Shown here piece after piece: positions 6,946 to 15,198 of a DNA stretch of 64,000 bases. How positions within the stretch are numbered: position 1 is the first letter of the stretch; each line of letters starts with the position of its first letter. The notes below the pieces were generated by a model that saw nothing but the letters and a program-made list of their open reading frames with translations, ran no database searches and was not told the origin of the DNA. The stretch is from Lachnospiraceae bacterium UBA7143 (GTDB taxonomy: Bacteria > Bacillota > Clostridia > Lachnospirales > Lachnospiraceae): assembly GCA_002491905.1 (NCBI GenBank), contig DKWV01000011.1, positions 317,144 to 381,143 on the forward strand, in the 5' to 3' direction. The position numbers and the translations under genes are program-made.

Positions 6946-9402
6946 TCAATTTAATCCCAACAGTCTTTGCGTCAGCTTGACCGCGTCGGCCGCGTCCTTA
7001 GAATACCCGTCCGCGCCGATCTCCTGCGCGTACTCCTCAGTGATGACCGCGCCGCCGACGATGACTTTCGCCCCGATGTCCCGCTCCTTCGCATAGTCGA
7101 TGACATGGCGCATCTGCTGCATGGTGGTGGTCATAAGCGCCGAGAGTGCAATGATCTGCGCATTATGTTCTCTGGCCGCCTCAATGATTCTCTCCTTCGG
7201 CACGTCCTTGCCCAGATCAATCACGTGAAAGCCATAATTTTTGAGCATCAGCGCCACCAGATTTTTACCAATGTCATGAATGTCGCCCTCCACTGTGGCG
7301 ATCACCACTGTCGGCATATCATCCCCGGTATTTGCCTGTAAAAGAATAGGCTCCATATACTCGATGGAGGCCTTCATCGCCTCCGCGCTGGCAATCAGCT
7401 GGGGCAGGAAGTACTTGCCCTTGTCAAACAGCTCACCGACCTCGTTGATGGCAGGCAGAAGTACTTCATCCAGAAGCGTTTTTGCCTCTGCGCCGTCCGC
7501 TATCGCCTTTTTCGTGTCCTCCACGATGGCATCCCGCTTACCCTTAAGGACGTCGGTGCGAAGTCTGTCCCTCGGCGACAGGGCGTTCTCCTCCTGCGCT
7601 GCCCGGTTCAGCCGGATTCCAGTCTCTTTTGGCGCGGTCACGCCTGACGCCTCTTTCTTCTCCCGCAGAGCGTCCATTAATCGGATATAGCGGGTATCCG
7701 CCTCCTCCTTATGCAGAAGCAGATCGGAAGCGAAAGCGCAGCTCATCAGAAGTTCCTGCGAGGGATTGGCTATCGCCATAGTCAGCCCCTCCCGGATCGC
7801 CATAGTGAGGAAGGCCGTATTCACAAACCCTCTTTCCGGCAGGCCAAACGAAATATTGGACAGGCCGCAGATCGTGGCAAGTCCCTTTTCCCTGCAGTAA
7901 CGAATCGTCTCAAGCGTCTCCAAAGCCGCGTTCTTATTGGCTCCCACGGTGGCCACCAGACCGTCCACCACAATATCTTCTTTCGTCAGGCCAAGTGTAA
8001 ACGCTTTTTCCTGTATGCTTTCTATAATAGAAATCTTTTCCGCCAGATCTTTCGGGAGTCCCGCATCCGACAGGGGCAGCAGAATAAACATAGCGCCGTA
8101 TTTTTTCGCAATGGCAAGCAGCGCATCCTGTTTTGCCTGTTCGCCGGAAATCGAATTGATCAGCGCGCGGCCCGGATATCTGCGAAGCGCCGCCTCCAGC
8201 ACCTCCACATGGCTGGAATCAATGGACAGCGGCAGGCTTGTTACACCACTCACCGTCTCGATGGCCTTTAACATCATAGCCTTCTCGTCGATGCCGCTCA
8301 TGCCCATATTCACATCCAGTATACTTGCCCCACAGGCCTCCTGTGCCTCCGCGAAATCTGTCACCATCTCCAGGGAGCCTTCCCTAAGCGCCGCCTGCAG
8401 CTTCTTTTTCCCGGTCGGGTTTATGCGTTCGCCCACCACGATAAAAGGATCATCCAGACCGAAGGCCACTGTCTGCCGTTCGCTGGTCAAAAACCGTTTC
8501 TTTGGCTTTTCCCGGTGTATGACGTCCATGTCCTGCACCGCTTCTTTCGCCGCCCGGATATGTTCCGGCGTCGTGCCGCAGCAGCCGCCGATCACGGAGG
8601 CGCCGGCCGAAATCAGGTCCCGCATGTGGCGTCCAAACTCTTCCGCCCCCATATCATAGACCGTGTTGCCCTCCCCGTCCAGGGACGGCAGCCCCGCGTT
8701 GGGCTTGGCGATAATGGGAATGCCTGTGACCTCCGCCATGCGGCGTACCGTATCCACCATCTTATCGGGACCAGTAGAGCAGTTCGTCCCCACCGCCGCC
8801 ACACCGAGACTCTCAAGCACAACCGCCGCGGTAGCCGCGTCGGTGCCGAACAGCGTCCTGCCGTCCGCCTCAAAGGTAAGCGTCGCCATCACCGCCAGAT
8901 CACAGACTTCCTTTGCAGCGATCACAGCCGCCCGGGTCTCCTGCAGGCTCATCATCGTCTCTATCACCAACAGATCCACACCCGCTTCATCCAGATAGCG
9001 GATCTGCTCCTTATATACCTCAACCAGCTCCTCAAAATCCAATTTTCCCATAGGGGAAAGCTGTTCCCCCGTCATGGTCAGATCCCCGGCAACATACGCA
9101 TTCCCGCCGACGGCCTCCCTGGAAAGGGTTACAAGGTCACGGTTCATCTGTCCGATCTGTCCCTCCAGTCCGTATTCTTTCAGCTTGATCCGATTGGCCG
9201 TGAAGGTGGGGGCATAGACAATATTGCTGCCTGCCGAGACAAAATCCCGCTGCAGCGAGGTCATGATATCCCTGTGTTCCAGAATCCACTGTTCCGGGCA
9301 GACGCCCGCAGGCATTCCCTTTTTCTGCAGATTGGAACCTGTGGCCCCGTCCAAAACCAGAGGCGTATTCCTGATTAAAGCCTGAAATTCCTGTCTGTTC
9401 AT
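6946..9402 (-). CDS. metH: Cobalamin-dependent methionine synthase, short form without reactivation domain
   Basis: 818 residues. In order: homocysteine-binding TIM barrel (residues 1-~295) with zinc cysteines in GTNCSTG and IGGCCGTTPEH; methyltetrahydrofolate-binding pterin barrel (~310-580, VVGERINPTGKKKL, SILDVNMGM, LSIDSSH); cap region (~600-690); and cobalamin-binding Rossmann domain with EGDIHDIGKNLV, whose histidine ligates cobalt. It transfers the methyl group of 5-methyl-THF to homocysteine. The AdoMet-binding activation domain of the ~1200-residue E. coli enzyme is missing, as is common in Clostridia, so a separate reactivation partner is expected. The start abuts the lipoprotein stop directly. 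Confidence 0.95.
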   Translation of the reverse strand: MNRQEFQALIRNTPLVLDGATGSNLQKKGMPAGVCPEQWILEHRDIMTSLQRDFVSAGSNIVYAPTFTANRIKLKEYGLEGQIGQMNRDLVTLSREAVGGNAYVAGDLTMTGEQLSPMGKLDFEELVEVYKEQIRYLDEAGVDLLVIETMMSLQETRAAVIAAKEVCDLAVMATLTFEADGRTLFGTDAATAAVVLESLGVAAVGTNCSTGPDKMVDTVRRMAEVTGIPIIAKPNAGLPSLDGEGNTVYDMGAEEFGRHMRDLISAGASVIGGCCGTTPEHIRAAKEAVQDMDVIHREKPKKRFLTSERQTVAFGLDDPFIVVGERINPTGKKKLQAALREGSLEMVTDFAEAQEACGASILDVNMGMSGIDEKAMMLKAIETVSGVTSLPLSIDSSHVEVLEAALRRYPGRALINSISGEQAKQDALLAIAKKYGAMFILLPLSDAGLPKDLAEKISIIESIQEKAFTLGLTKEDIVVDGLVATVGANKNAALETLETIRYCREKGLATICGLSNISFGLPERGFVNTAFLTMAIREGLTMAIANPSQELLMSCAFASDLLLHKEEADTRYIRLMDALREKKEASGVTAPKETGIRLNRAAQEENALSPRDRLRTDVLKGKRDAIVEDTKKAIADGAEAKTLLDEVLLPAINEVGELFDKGKYFLPQLIASAEAMKASIEYMEPILLQANTGDDMPTVVIATVEGDIHDIGKNLVALMLKNYGFHVIDLGKDVPKERIIEAAREHNAQIIALSALMTTTMQQMRHVIDYAKERDIGAKVIVGGAVITEEYAQEIGADGYSKDAADAVKLTQRLLGLN

Positions 9403-10047
9403 CTATTCTCCATCCGTTTCTGAGGGTTCCTCATAGAAAACCGTATCGTCGGTGTCAAAATTATCCTCCGGCACATCCTCTTCCCCATCCGGGTTCTGCG
9501 ACTCCTGCGCATCCTCCGATTCTTCGCCGCCCGTTTCCGCATCCTCTTTTTTGTTCAGATAGCCTCCGCCCAGAATGGGATTCTCCTCCGTGTAGGTGAC
9601 CCCCTCCCCCTCGGGGATTTCCCCGTGTAGAATCGTGATAATATACTGGATGCGAATGTTTGTTCTGTCATAATATTCCAGGGCGGCCTGCTCGGAAGCC
9701 TCGTCGTAAGTGTCGCCTTCGTATGCAGCATGGAAAAGGGACACCGCCTCTTTCATATTTTCGTCCGCCTCGTCAGCCAGACTCTCCACCGCCGAAAAGC
9801 GTTCCGGCACCTCAAGCTCCGCCATCCACTGAATATCCTCCGCAAAGGCATCCAGATACCCCAGAAGTTCGACAACTGCGGTATCCGATTCGCGGTCGAT
9901 GGCATTCATTTTGTCATTGTACTCCGCCGCACGTTCAAAGAAAGTGTTCATATCCTCCTGATACGCCGTCAATTCCTCGTTTTTCCCACAGGCTGTAAGC
10001 ACAAAGGCCAAAAGCAGAGTGATGACCATAATTCTGTATTTTATCAA
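9403..10047 (-). CDS. Hypothetical lipoprotein ahead of metH
   Basis: 214 residues. The N-terminus is a lipoprotein signal (MVITLLLAFVLTACGKNEE; lipobox LTAC with Cys at about residue 20), followed by a helical region rich in Glu/Asp and a very acidic tail rich in Glu, Asp, Gly and Pro. The start is read as TTG at 10047 because GGAGG lies 8 bases upstream; an in-frame ATG at 10029 is the alternative. It is predicted to be anchored on the outer face of the cytoplasmic membrane. Its stop is adjacent to the metH ATG, so the two are certainly co-transcribed. I do not recognise the family, and a link to methionine or corrinoid supply is only suggested by position. Confidence 0.8.
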   Translation of the reverse strand: MIKYRIMVITLLLAFVLTACGKNEELTAYQEDMNTFFERAAEYNDKMNAIDRESDTAVVELLGYLDAFAEDIQWMAELEVPERFSAVESLADEADENMKEAVSLFHAAYEGDTYDEASEQAALEYYDRTNIRIQYIITILHGEIPEGEGVTYTEENPILGGGYLNKKEDAETGGEESEDAQESQNPDGEEDVPEDNFDTDDTVFYEEPSETDGE

Positions 10048-10096
10048 AACAATTATCCTCCGAATACATAAAAATTCATAAATCCCCTATCTAAAC

Positions 10097-10125
10097 ATAG
10101 TACTGATTTCCACACCTTTCGTCAA
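10097..10125 (-). promoter_or_regulatory. Promoter of the lipoprotein-metH-ilvBN operon
   Basis: TTGACG (10125-10120), 17-base spacer, TACTAT (10102-10097) on the minus strand, about 45 bases upstream of the TTG start at 10047. No S-box or cobalamin riboswitch fits in the short leader. Confidence 0.6.
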
Positions 10126-10150
10126 CCTTTTCTTTCGTGGGAAAATAAGA

Positions 10151-10190
10151 GAAAAAAAGAGCGGCAGCCTTTCCCGGCCATCCGCTCTTT
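10151..10190 (-). terminator. Terminator of the arsR-HMA operon
   Basis: Perfect stem AAAGAGCGG / CCGCTCTTT (10156-10164 with 10182-10190) followed on the minus strand by a run of T. It lies 25 bases past the HMA gene and just upstream of the next operon's promoter. Confidence 0.85.
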
Positions 10191-10215
10191 CTGTCATGCG
10201 ACTGATTCCTGGCTG

Positions 10216-10434
10216 TCAAAACGCGATTTCGCAGTCCGGCTCCACCTTCCTGCACGCTTTCAGTACCTGTTTCATAACGCTTTTCTCTTCCGCCCCTTCT
10301 GCAAATTCCACTTTCATTTTCTGGGTCATAAAGCTCACCGTAGCCTCCGCGACACCCTCCGTCTTCCTGGCAGCCTCCTGCATCTTCTCAGCACAGTTCG
10401 CACAGTCTACCTCAATTTTGTAAGTCTTTGTCAT
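10216..10434 (-). CDS. Small heavy-metal-associated (HMA) domain protein
   Basis: 72 residues, essentially one ferredoxin-like HMA domain: MTKTYKIEVDCANCAEKMQE, with the metal-binding CxxC read as C-A-N-C, and the usual middle stretch EGVAEATVSFMTQKMKVEF. Such proteins carry a soft metal ion (Cu+, Zn2+, Cd2+) or are detached N-terminal domains of P-type ATPases. The ATG at 10434 is chosen for the strong AGGAGAAGGAG upstream; a longer frame to 10494 would overlap arsR and has no comparable site. Directly downstream of an ArsR/SmtB-type sensor, so metal-induced expression is likely. No ATPase gene adjoins, which is unusual for this pairing. Confidence 0.85.
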   Translation of the reverse strand: MTKTYKIEVDCANCAEKMQEAARKTEGVAEATVSFMTQKMKVEFAEGAEEKSVMKQVLKACRKVEPDCEIAF

Positions 10435-10483
10435 TGCTCCTTCTCCTTTCTCGAAGTTTCCCGCCAAAACCACAGGACAAATC

Positions 10484-10795
10484 TCAAACTCCATGCCCTT
10501 CCATAATATGTTCCATACCCATATTTAAAATAGAGCGGACATGTTCGTCGTCCAGAGAGTAATAGATCGACTTGCCCTCTCTCCGGCTCTTTACCAGCTT
10601 GGAGGTCTTCAGAATACGAAGCTGATGGCTGACGGAGGACTGGCTCATCTCTAAAACCCCCGCGATATCGTTGACACACCGCTCCGTATCCAGCATCGCA
10701 TACAAAATCCTGATCCGGGTGGGGTCTCCAAATATTTTGAAAAGCTCAGCCAGGCTATAGACCGCCTCATCCATATATGATTCCTCCACAGACAT
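10484..10795 (-). CDS. ArsR/SmtB-family metal-sensing repressor with a zinc-type alpha-5 site
   Basis: 103-residue winged-helix dimer. The HTH is clear (VNDIAGVLEMSQSSVSHQLR, then LKTSKLVKSRREGKSIYYSL). The C-terminal helix DDEHVRSILNMGMEHIMEGH reproduces the SmtB/CzrA alpha-5 ligand spacing D-x-H-x10-H-x2-E exactly, which in characterised members binds Zn(II) or Co(II) and releases DNA. The alpha-3 CxC/CVC motif of arsenic/cadmium sensors is not evident (the lone Cys in TERCVND is not part of such a motif). The ATG at 10795 or at 10774 (better-placed GGAGG) may be used. A perfect 20-bp palindrome over its own -10 box indicates autorepression. Confidence 0.93.
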   Translation of the reverse strand: MSVEESYMDEAVYSLAELFKIFGDPTRIRILYAMLDTERCVNDIAGVLEMSQSSVSHQLRILKTSKLVKSRREGKSIYYSLDDEHVRSILNMGMEHIMEGHGV

Positions 10796-10831
10796 TCTCC
10801 TTCCTCAATCCGGGTTAATATATGTTTATTT

Positions 10832-10867
10832 GTTCATATTATAATATGAACGTGTGTATTCTGTCAA
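10832..10867 (-). promoter_or_regulatory. arsR promoter with a perfect 20-bp palindromic operator
   Basis: On the minus strand: TTGACA (10867-10862), 18-base spacer, TATAAT (10843-10838). The perfect inverted repeat GTTCATATTATAATATGAAC (10832-10851) covers the -10 box. AT-rich palindromes with TGAA-type half-sites at the promoter are typical of SmtB/CzrA operators. Confidence 0.75.
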
Positions 10868-10888
10868 GGTGATTTTTCTGTTAGATGT

Positions 10889-10917
10889 AAAGAGGGAGAC
10901 CCGCAGTAGGTCTCCCT
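10889..10917 (-). terminator. Terminator after the chemotaxis receptor gene
   Basis: Perfect 9-bp stem AGGGAGACC / GGTCTCCCT (10893-10901 with 10909-10917), followed by CTTT on the minus strand. Confidence 0.7.
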
Positions 10918-10943
10918 GATATGTTTTATTTTTCCAGCAAAAT

Positions 10944-12656
10944 TTACAGTTTGAAGAAGGATACATCGTCCTCCAGAACCTGCGCCATCTCCTTCAATTC
11001 GCCAGCCGCCTCGGCAAGCAGATTGATAGTAGCGTTCATCTCTTCCATCGACGCGTTGGTCTCTTCAGTGGATGCCGCATTCTCCTGGGATACAGCGGAC
11101 AGATTCTGGATCACATCCACAACCTTGCCTCTCTCCCTGTTGCACTCTTCCGCCTGATCGCTGATAATGCCCGTCTCTTTTCTGGAGTTTTCGATACCGT
11201 TGCTCACATCGCCAAACTTCTCCTTGGTCTGCGTGAGTTTCTGCTGCTGCTCCAGAATAATCTCATTCACTTCGTTCATAATCTGAACGGAAGCTTCGGA
11301 GTCGACGGTCAGCTGGTGAATAATATCCTCAATGGTCTTCGTAGACTGCGCGGAATCCTCAGACAGCTTGGAAATTTGAGTCGCCACCACGGCAAATCCG
11401 CGTCCTGCCTCTCCGGCTCTTGCCGCCTCTATGCTCGCGTTCAGGGCAAGCAGGCTTGTCTCGCTGGCAATGGATGCAATCAGATTAACGGCATCCTGAA
11501 TTCTGGTAACGGACTCGTTGGTCGTATGTACGGAAACCTCTATCTTCCTGATCGCCTCCGTTGTCCTGTCGTTGGACTCGCTCAGCTCGTTGATAATTCT
11601 GGAGGACTCCACATCCGCCACATGCATCTGGTTGGAAAGATCGTCCAATTCCTTGACGCTGTCCGCGATTTTTTCAATAATTGCCCCCATATTGGCAACC
11701 TGCCCTGTAGCGGATTCGATGTCCTCTGCCATAGCAACGGCGCCTTTGGAGATATCCTCAACCGCGCTGCTGATCTCGTCCGCCGTGGTCGAAGTCTGGG
11801 ACGCCATGCTCTCCAGATTATCACCCTGATTCATGAGCGTCTCTGTATTCTTCTTAATACTGCCGATAATGTTCTGCAGTTCCTCCAGCAGTCTCTGTAC
11901 AGCATGTCCCATAACACCGATTTCATCGGTTCTCTTTAAGATTCTCTCATTTACGGTCAGATTCAGGTCGCCCTCCGCCAGAGAAGAAAGGAGCTTCTCT
12001 GTCTGAACAATCACCTTCGCGATCGCGCCTGCGATCTTCACGCAGACAAAAAGAGCAATGACGAGAATCAGGGCCGCGATTCCCAGAATCATCAGGGAAC
12101 TTTGGTTGATCTTGGCGTTGGCTTCGGTGGCAGGCTGTCCCGCAAACACCATACCTATGTTTTTTCCGCCACTCGTTATCGGCATATAGAACGCATAGTA
12201 GGTCTCCCCGTTAATGGTAACACTGTCCGTCTCATATGTTTTCCCTTCGTTGAGAACGGTTTGAATAACCGCATCAGAAGCTTTCGTGCCAAGAATACGT
12301 TCCCCCGTACTCTTATCCCGCAGGGAAGTAGCACGTCTGGTATCCCCATAGAAAATTGTTACATCAGCGGCGCCCCCTTCCACGAAGCTGTCGATGACAT
12401 CCTCATTTTCGGATACACAGTAATCGCCCTTATAAAGCGTTTCACCCTCCATCCGATACTCACCCGGGTCAATCGCTTCATAAGCCGCATATACGCCCTG
12501 ACACAGGTTTTCAAGTCCTTCCATCTTAGCATCACGCACCATGTTTTCCATGGTATTGATTGCATACACGGTAACAAACGCAATCATGATCACCATTGGA
12601 ATTACACAAAGCATCACAAGCTGCGCCATTACGCTCAGTTTCTTTTGTTTTTTCAT
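10944..12656 (-). CDS. Methyl-accepting chemotaxis protein
   Basis: 570 residues. TM1 at ~8-30, an extracytoplasmic sensor of the single-Cache type (~31-185, with VTINGETYYAFYMPITSGGK), TM2 at ~187-210, HAMP (~212-265), and a long cytoplasmic coiled coil. The coil contains the conserved signalling tip (ETSLLALNASIEAARAGEAG, GRGFAVVATQI), which contacts CheA/CheW. It would relay binding of an extracellular small molecule, possibly a carboxylate given the Cache type, to the flagellar switch. No che or flagellar genes adjoin, so it is a stand-alone receptor. The ATG is preceded by AAGGAGAAGG. The C-terminus lacks a CheR/CheB tether pentapeptide. Confidence 0.95.
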   Translation of the reverse strand: MKKQKKLSVMAQLVMLCVIPMVIMIAFVTVYAINTMENMVRDAKMEGLENLCQGVYAAYEAIDPGEYRMEGETLYKGDYCVSENEDVIDSFVEGGAADVTIFYGDTRRATSLRDKSTGERILGTKASDAVIQTVLNEGKTYETDSVTINGETYYAFYMPITSGGKNIGMVFAGQPATEANAKINQSSLMILGIAALILVIALFVCVKIAGAIAKVIVQTEKLLSSLAEGDLNLTVNERILKRTDEIGVMGHAVQRLLEELQNIIGSIKKNTETLMNQGDNLESMASQTSTTADEISSAVEDISKGAVAMAEDIESATGQVANMGAIIEKIADSVKELDDLSNQMHVADVESSRIINELSESNDRTTEAIRKIEVSVHTTNESVTRIQDAVNLIASIASETSLLALNASIEAARAGEAGRGFAVVATQISKLSEDSAQSTKTIEDIIHQLTVDSEASVQIMNEVNEIILEQQQKLTQTKEKFGDVSNGIENSRKETGIISDQAEECNRERGKVVDVIQNLSAVSQENAASTEETNASMEEMNATINLLAEAAGELKEMAQVLEDDVSFFKL

Positions 12657-12774
12657 CCCTACCTTCTCCTTATATTATACTATGTTCCCCCCTTCCCCGC
12701 GTATTTTTAACAATAAAAATTGTCAATAAACAGCAGGGTAAGCGACTGCCCATAAATGTCAAGCAGGTGCAACA

Positions 12775-12783
12775 ATTATAACA
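12775..12783 (-). promoter_or_regulatory. Possible extended -10 promoter for the chemotaxis receptor
   Basis: The minus strand reads TGTTATAAT, an extended -10 element, about 110 bases upstream of the receptor ATG. No convincing -35 and no SigD-type (TAAA...GCCGATA) element was seen. Confidence 0.35.
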
Positions 12784-13048
12784 CGTTTTTTTCATTTTTT
12801 AAATATACAATCTCAAAAAAAGGAAAATTCTGCGCAAAAAGTACATTTTTTACACAAATGGCATCTCTGTCAACCTTTTTTTCTGAACATTTATTAGGCA
12901 AGGTGATATCTATTATACAGAAAAGACACTTTTTTTCTATCGGAATGGTACGGATTGTACTTTTTAAGGCATAATTTGCGCAACTTAGTTTACATAACAC
13001 ATTTAAGGAGCTCATGACGGATATATAGTTTATACAATTATTCATCCG
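12784..13048. other. AT-rich non-coding stretch between the receptor gene and proA
   Basis: Together with 12657-12783 this makes a gap of about 390 bases. It holds long T/A runs and scattered promoter-like hexamers. A minus-strand open frame of 89 codons spans most of it but has no ribosome site and unnatural composition (Lys, Asn and Cys rich), so I do not call it a gene. No terminator for proA is obvious. Confidence 0.5.
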
Positions 13049-14326
13049 CTACGGACGCACCTGTCCGTCACCTGTGATCTGATATTTATAAGATGTCAGT
13101 TCCTTGAGGCCCATAGGTCCCCTGGCATGCAGTTTCTGGGTGCTGATACCGATCTCCGCCCCGAAGCCGAACTCAAAACCGTCCGTAAAGCGGGTGGAGG
13201 CATTCACATACACGCAGGCAGAATCCACCTCGCGCAGGAACTTCTGCGCATGCACCTGATCTTCCGTCAGAATGGCGTCGGAGTGTCCCGTATTATATCT
13301 GTTGATATGGGCGATTGCCTCCTCCAGCGAACCAACGGTTTTCACGGAGAGAATCAGATCCAGATACTCCGTGCCATAGTCCGTTTCGTCAGCCGCCCGC
13401 GCTTCCGGTATCTGCGCCCGCACCGTCTCGTCGCCCCTGATCTCCACCTGTTTCTCCAGCAGGGCTTTCCCCAGGGCAGGCAGGATTTTCTCCGCGACTT
13501 TTTCGTGCACAAGCAGGGATTCGCAGGCATTGCACACGCCGATACGCTGAGTTTTGGCATTGATGACGATGGGCACCGCCTTGGAAAGATCAGCCGCCTC
13601 GTCAATGTAAATATGGCAGTTGCCTGTACCGGTCTCAATGACGGGCACCGTACTGTTCTCCACAACCGAGCGGATCAGTCCCGCGCCGCCTCTGGGAATC
13701 AGCACGTCCACATACTCCTTCAGTTTCATAAAAGCCGTGGTCACTGCCCGATCGTTGTTCTCGATCAGTTGAATGGCATTGTCGTCTATGCCCTCCTCCT
13801 TTAACGCCTCACGGATTACCGCCGTGATGGCCTGATTGGAGTAAAAGGCATCCTTGCCGCCCTTTAAAATCACCGCGTTTCCCGTCTTAAAACAGAGCCC
13901 GAAAGCGTCCGCCGTCACATTTGGTCTGGCCTCGTAAATAATGCCGATCACCCCCATAGGCACCCGCACCTTTTCTATGTGAAGGCCGTTGGGACGATCA
14001 AATGTCTCCATCACTTCTCCCACCGGGTCAGTCAGCCTCGCAATCTGTACAAGTCCCTCCGCCATCGCTTCGATTCTCGCATCCGTCAGTCTCAGACGGT
14101 CCAGAAGTCCCTCTGCCATGCCGTTTTCCTTTGCGCGCGCATAGTCCTTCTCATTCGCGGATAGGAGCTTTTCCTTTTCCAGCAGAAGCATTTCTGCGGC
14201 CCGCTCAAGCCCCCGGTTTTTCTGCGCCGTATCCAGCCCCTGCAAAACCACCTTTGCCGCCTGCGCCTGTCTGCCGAGTGTTTCCAAATATGCGCTGATT
14301 TCCGTGTCAACTTTATCCCTTTCCAT
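13049..14326 (-). CDS. proA: Gamma-glutamyl phosphate reductase (glutamate-5-semialdehyde dehydrogenase)
   Basis: About 425 residues, normal ProA length, catalysing NADPH-dependent reduction of gamma-glutamyl phosphate, the second step of proline synthesis. Visible landmarks are KVRVPMGVIGIIYEARPNVT, NAVILKGGKDA, the catalytic-cysteine region TQRIGVCNACESLLVH, and FGFGAEIGISTQKLHARGPM near the C-terminus. The ATG at 14326 was chosen (MERDKVDTEISAYLETLGRQ): it gives the standard N-terminus and overlaps the previous gene by 14 bases. A longer frame to 14416 would add 30 unrelated residues. It closes the proB-DUF896-cyclo-ligase-proA operon. Confidence 0.96.
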   Translation of the reverse strand: MERDKVDTEISAYLETLGRQAQAAKVVLQGLDTAQKNRGLERAAEMLLLEKEKLLSANEKDYARAKENGMAEGLLDRLRLTDARIEAMAEGLVQIARLTDPVGEVMETFDRPNGLHIEKVRVPMGVIGIIYEARPNVTADAFGLCFKTGNAVILKGGKDAFYSNQAITAVIREALKEEGIDDNAIQLIENNDRAVTTAFMKLKEYVDVLIPRGGAGLIRSVVENSTVPVIETGTGNCHIYIDEAADLSKAVPIVINAKTQRIGVCNACESLLVHEKVAEKILPALGKALLEKQVEIRGDETVRAQIPEARAADETDYGTEYLDLILSVKTVGSLEEAIAHINRYNTGHSDAILTEDQVHAQKFLREVDSACVYVNASTRFTDGFEFGFGAEIGISTQKLHARGPMGLKELTSYKYQITGDGQVRP

Positions 14327-14963
14327 TTTCCGATACCCTTTCTTTCTCTGTGATGATCCACTCCGGGCAAATATCATGCGCCTCCCACGGGATCGACTCA
14401 TAAATCTGACAGTCAAATGCCAGTGCAGCTGTGGTTATCTTCAGCAGCGAACGGACTGTCCCGGTCGTTTTCCCTACACTTTCGGACAGTCCACCCAAAA
14501 ATCTGTCATAAAAACCGCCGCCGTAACCGATTCGGTGCCGCGCCCTGTCAAACGCCGCGCCAGGCAGACAGATCAGAGCGCGTTGACTTAATCGGTCAGC
14601 AGTCCATTCATCATACGAATATCCGCGCGAAGGCTCTAAAATCCCGCGATAGCCTTCCGTCAAATCCGCCAAAGAATAAATGCGAAAAAAGTCCATTTCT
14701 TTGCCCAAAACCTTTGGCGCAAACACGGCCTTACCGTCCGCAAAAGCCCGTTCCAGCAGGGGAAAAGTATCCACCTCACTGCGAAAGCTGACGTATGTGA
14801 GAACCGCATCCGCCTCCCGGTAACAGGGCAGACCTGTCAGATTTTTCACAATCCGGTCACTGTAGTCTTTCCTCTGCTCTGTCGTCAGACTGTCGCGTCT
14901 CGCCAGGGCATCCAGACGAATGCGTTTCTTTTTTATGTCTTTTCTCTCCGCACTCTCACCCAT
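14313..14963 (-). CDS. 5-formyltetrahydrofolate cyclo-ligase
   Basis: About 216 residues. It performs ATP-dependent conversion of 5-formyl-THF to 5,10-methenyl-THF, clearing a folate species that inhibits other folate enzymes. Motifs: KKKRIRLDALARRDSLT at the N-terminus, VLTYVSFRSEVDTFPL, and the strongly conserved RHRIGYGGGFYDRFL near residue 150. The ATG at 14963 overlaps the end of the DUF896 gene (ends 14956), consistent with coupling; the longer frame to 15026 lacks support. Its placement between proB and proA rather than in a folate cluster is unexpected, though folD and fhs lie elsewhere in the window. Confidence 0.93.
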   Translation of the reverse strand: MGESAERKDIKKKRIRLDALARRDSLTTEQRKDYSDRIVKNLTGLPCYREADAVLTYVSFRSEVDTFPLLERAFADGKAVFAPKVLGKEMDFFRIYSLADLTEGYRGILEPSRGYSYDEWTADRLSQRALICLPGAAFDRARHRIGYGGGFYDRFLGGLSESVGKTTGTVRSLLKITTAALAFDCQIYESIPWEAHDICPEWIITEKERVSENGKG

Positions 14964-15171
14964 GCCTTTTCTTTTCACCCAGATTCGTGATGCTGCCGTC
15001 CTTCTCCACAATGGAGATGTTGTCAAGCTGCCCCCTCAGATTCGCCCGCACGTTCGCCACATAAGCCTGCCTCAGCGCTGCCTGCTCTTCCTTCTCCGCA
15101 GGGGTAAGCCCTTCTTTCTGTGATTTGTGGTACAATTCATTGATTCGCGCTGTCATCTGTTCTACGTTCAT
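14956..15171 (-). CDS. DUF896 / UPF0291 (YnzC-like) small protein
   Basis: 71 residues: MNVEQMTARINELYHKSQKE, then GLTPAEKEEQAALRQAYVAN. This is the compact two-helix hairpin typical of YnzC/UPF0291. It is cytosolic, and its molecular function is not established in any relative I know; in Bacillus a member is linked to the SOS regulon. Overlap with the following cyclo-ligase gene by 8 bases and a 27-base gap from proB place it inside the proline operon. Length is normal for the family. Confidence 0.9.
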   Translation of the reverse strand: MNVEQMTARINELYHKSQKEGLTPAEKEEQAALRQAYVANVRANLRGQLDNISIVEKDGSITNLGEKKRHG

Positions 15172-15198
15172 AGCCCGTTTTTCCTTTTATTATATAGA

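Noticed and set aside
12776..13045. 89-codon minus-strand frame in the gap upstream of the chemotaxis receptor
   Set aside because: AT-rich, no Shine-Dalgarno, odd composition, and no recognisable family; better read as non-coding sequence.
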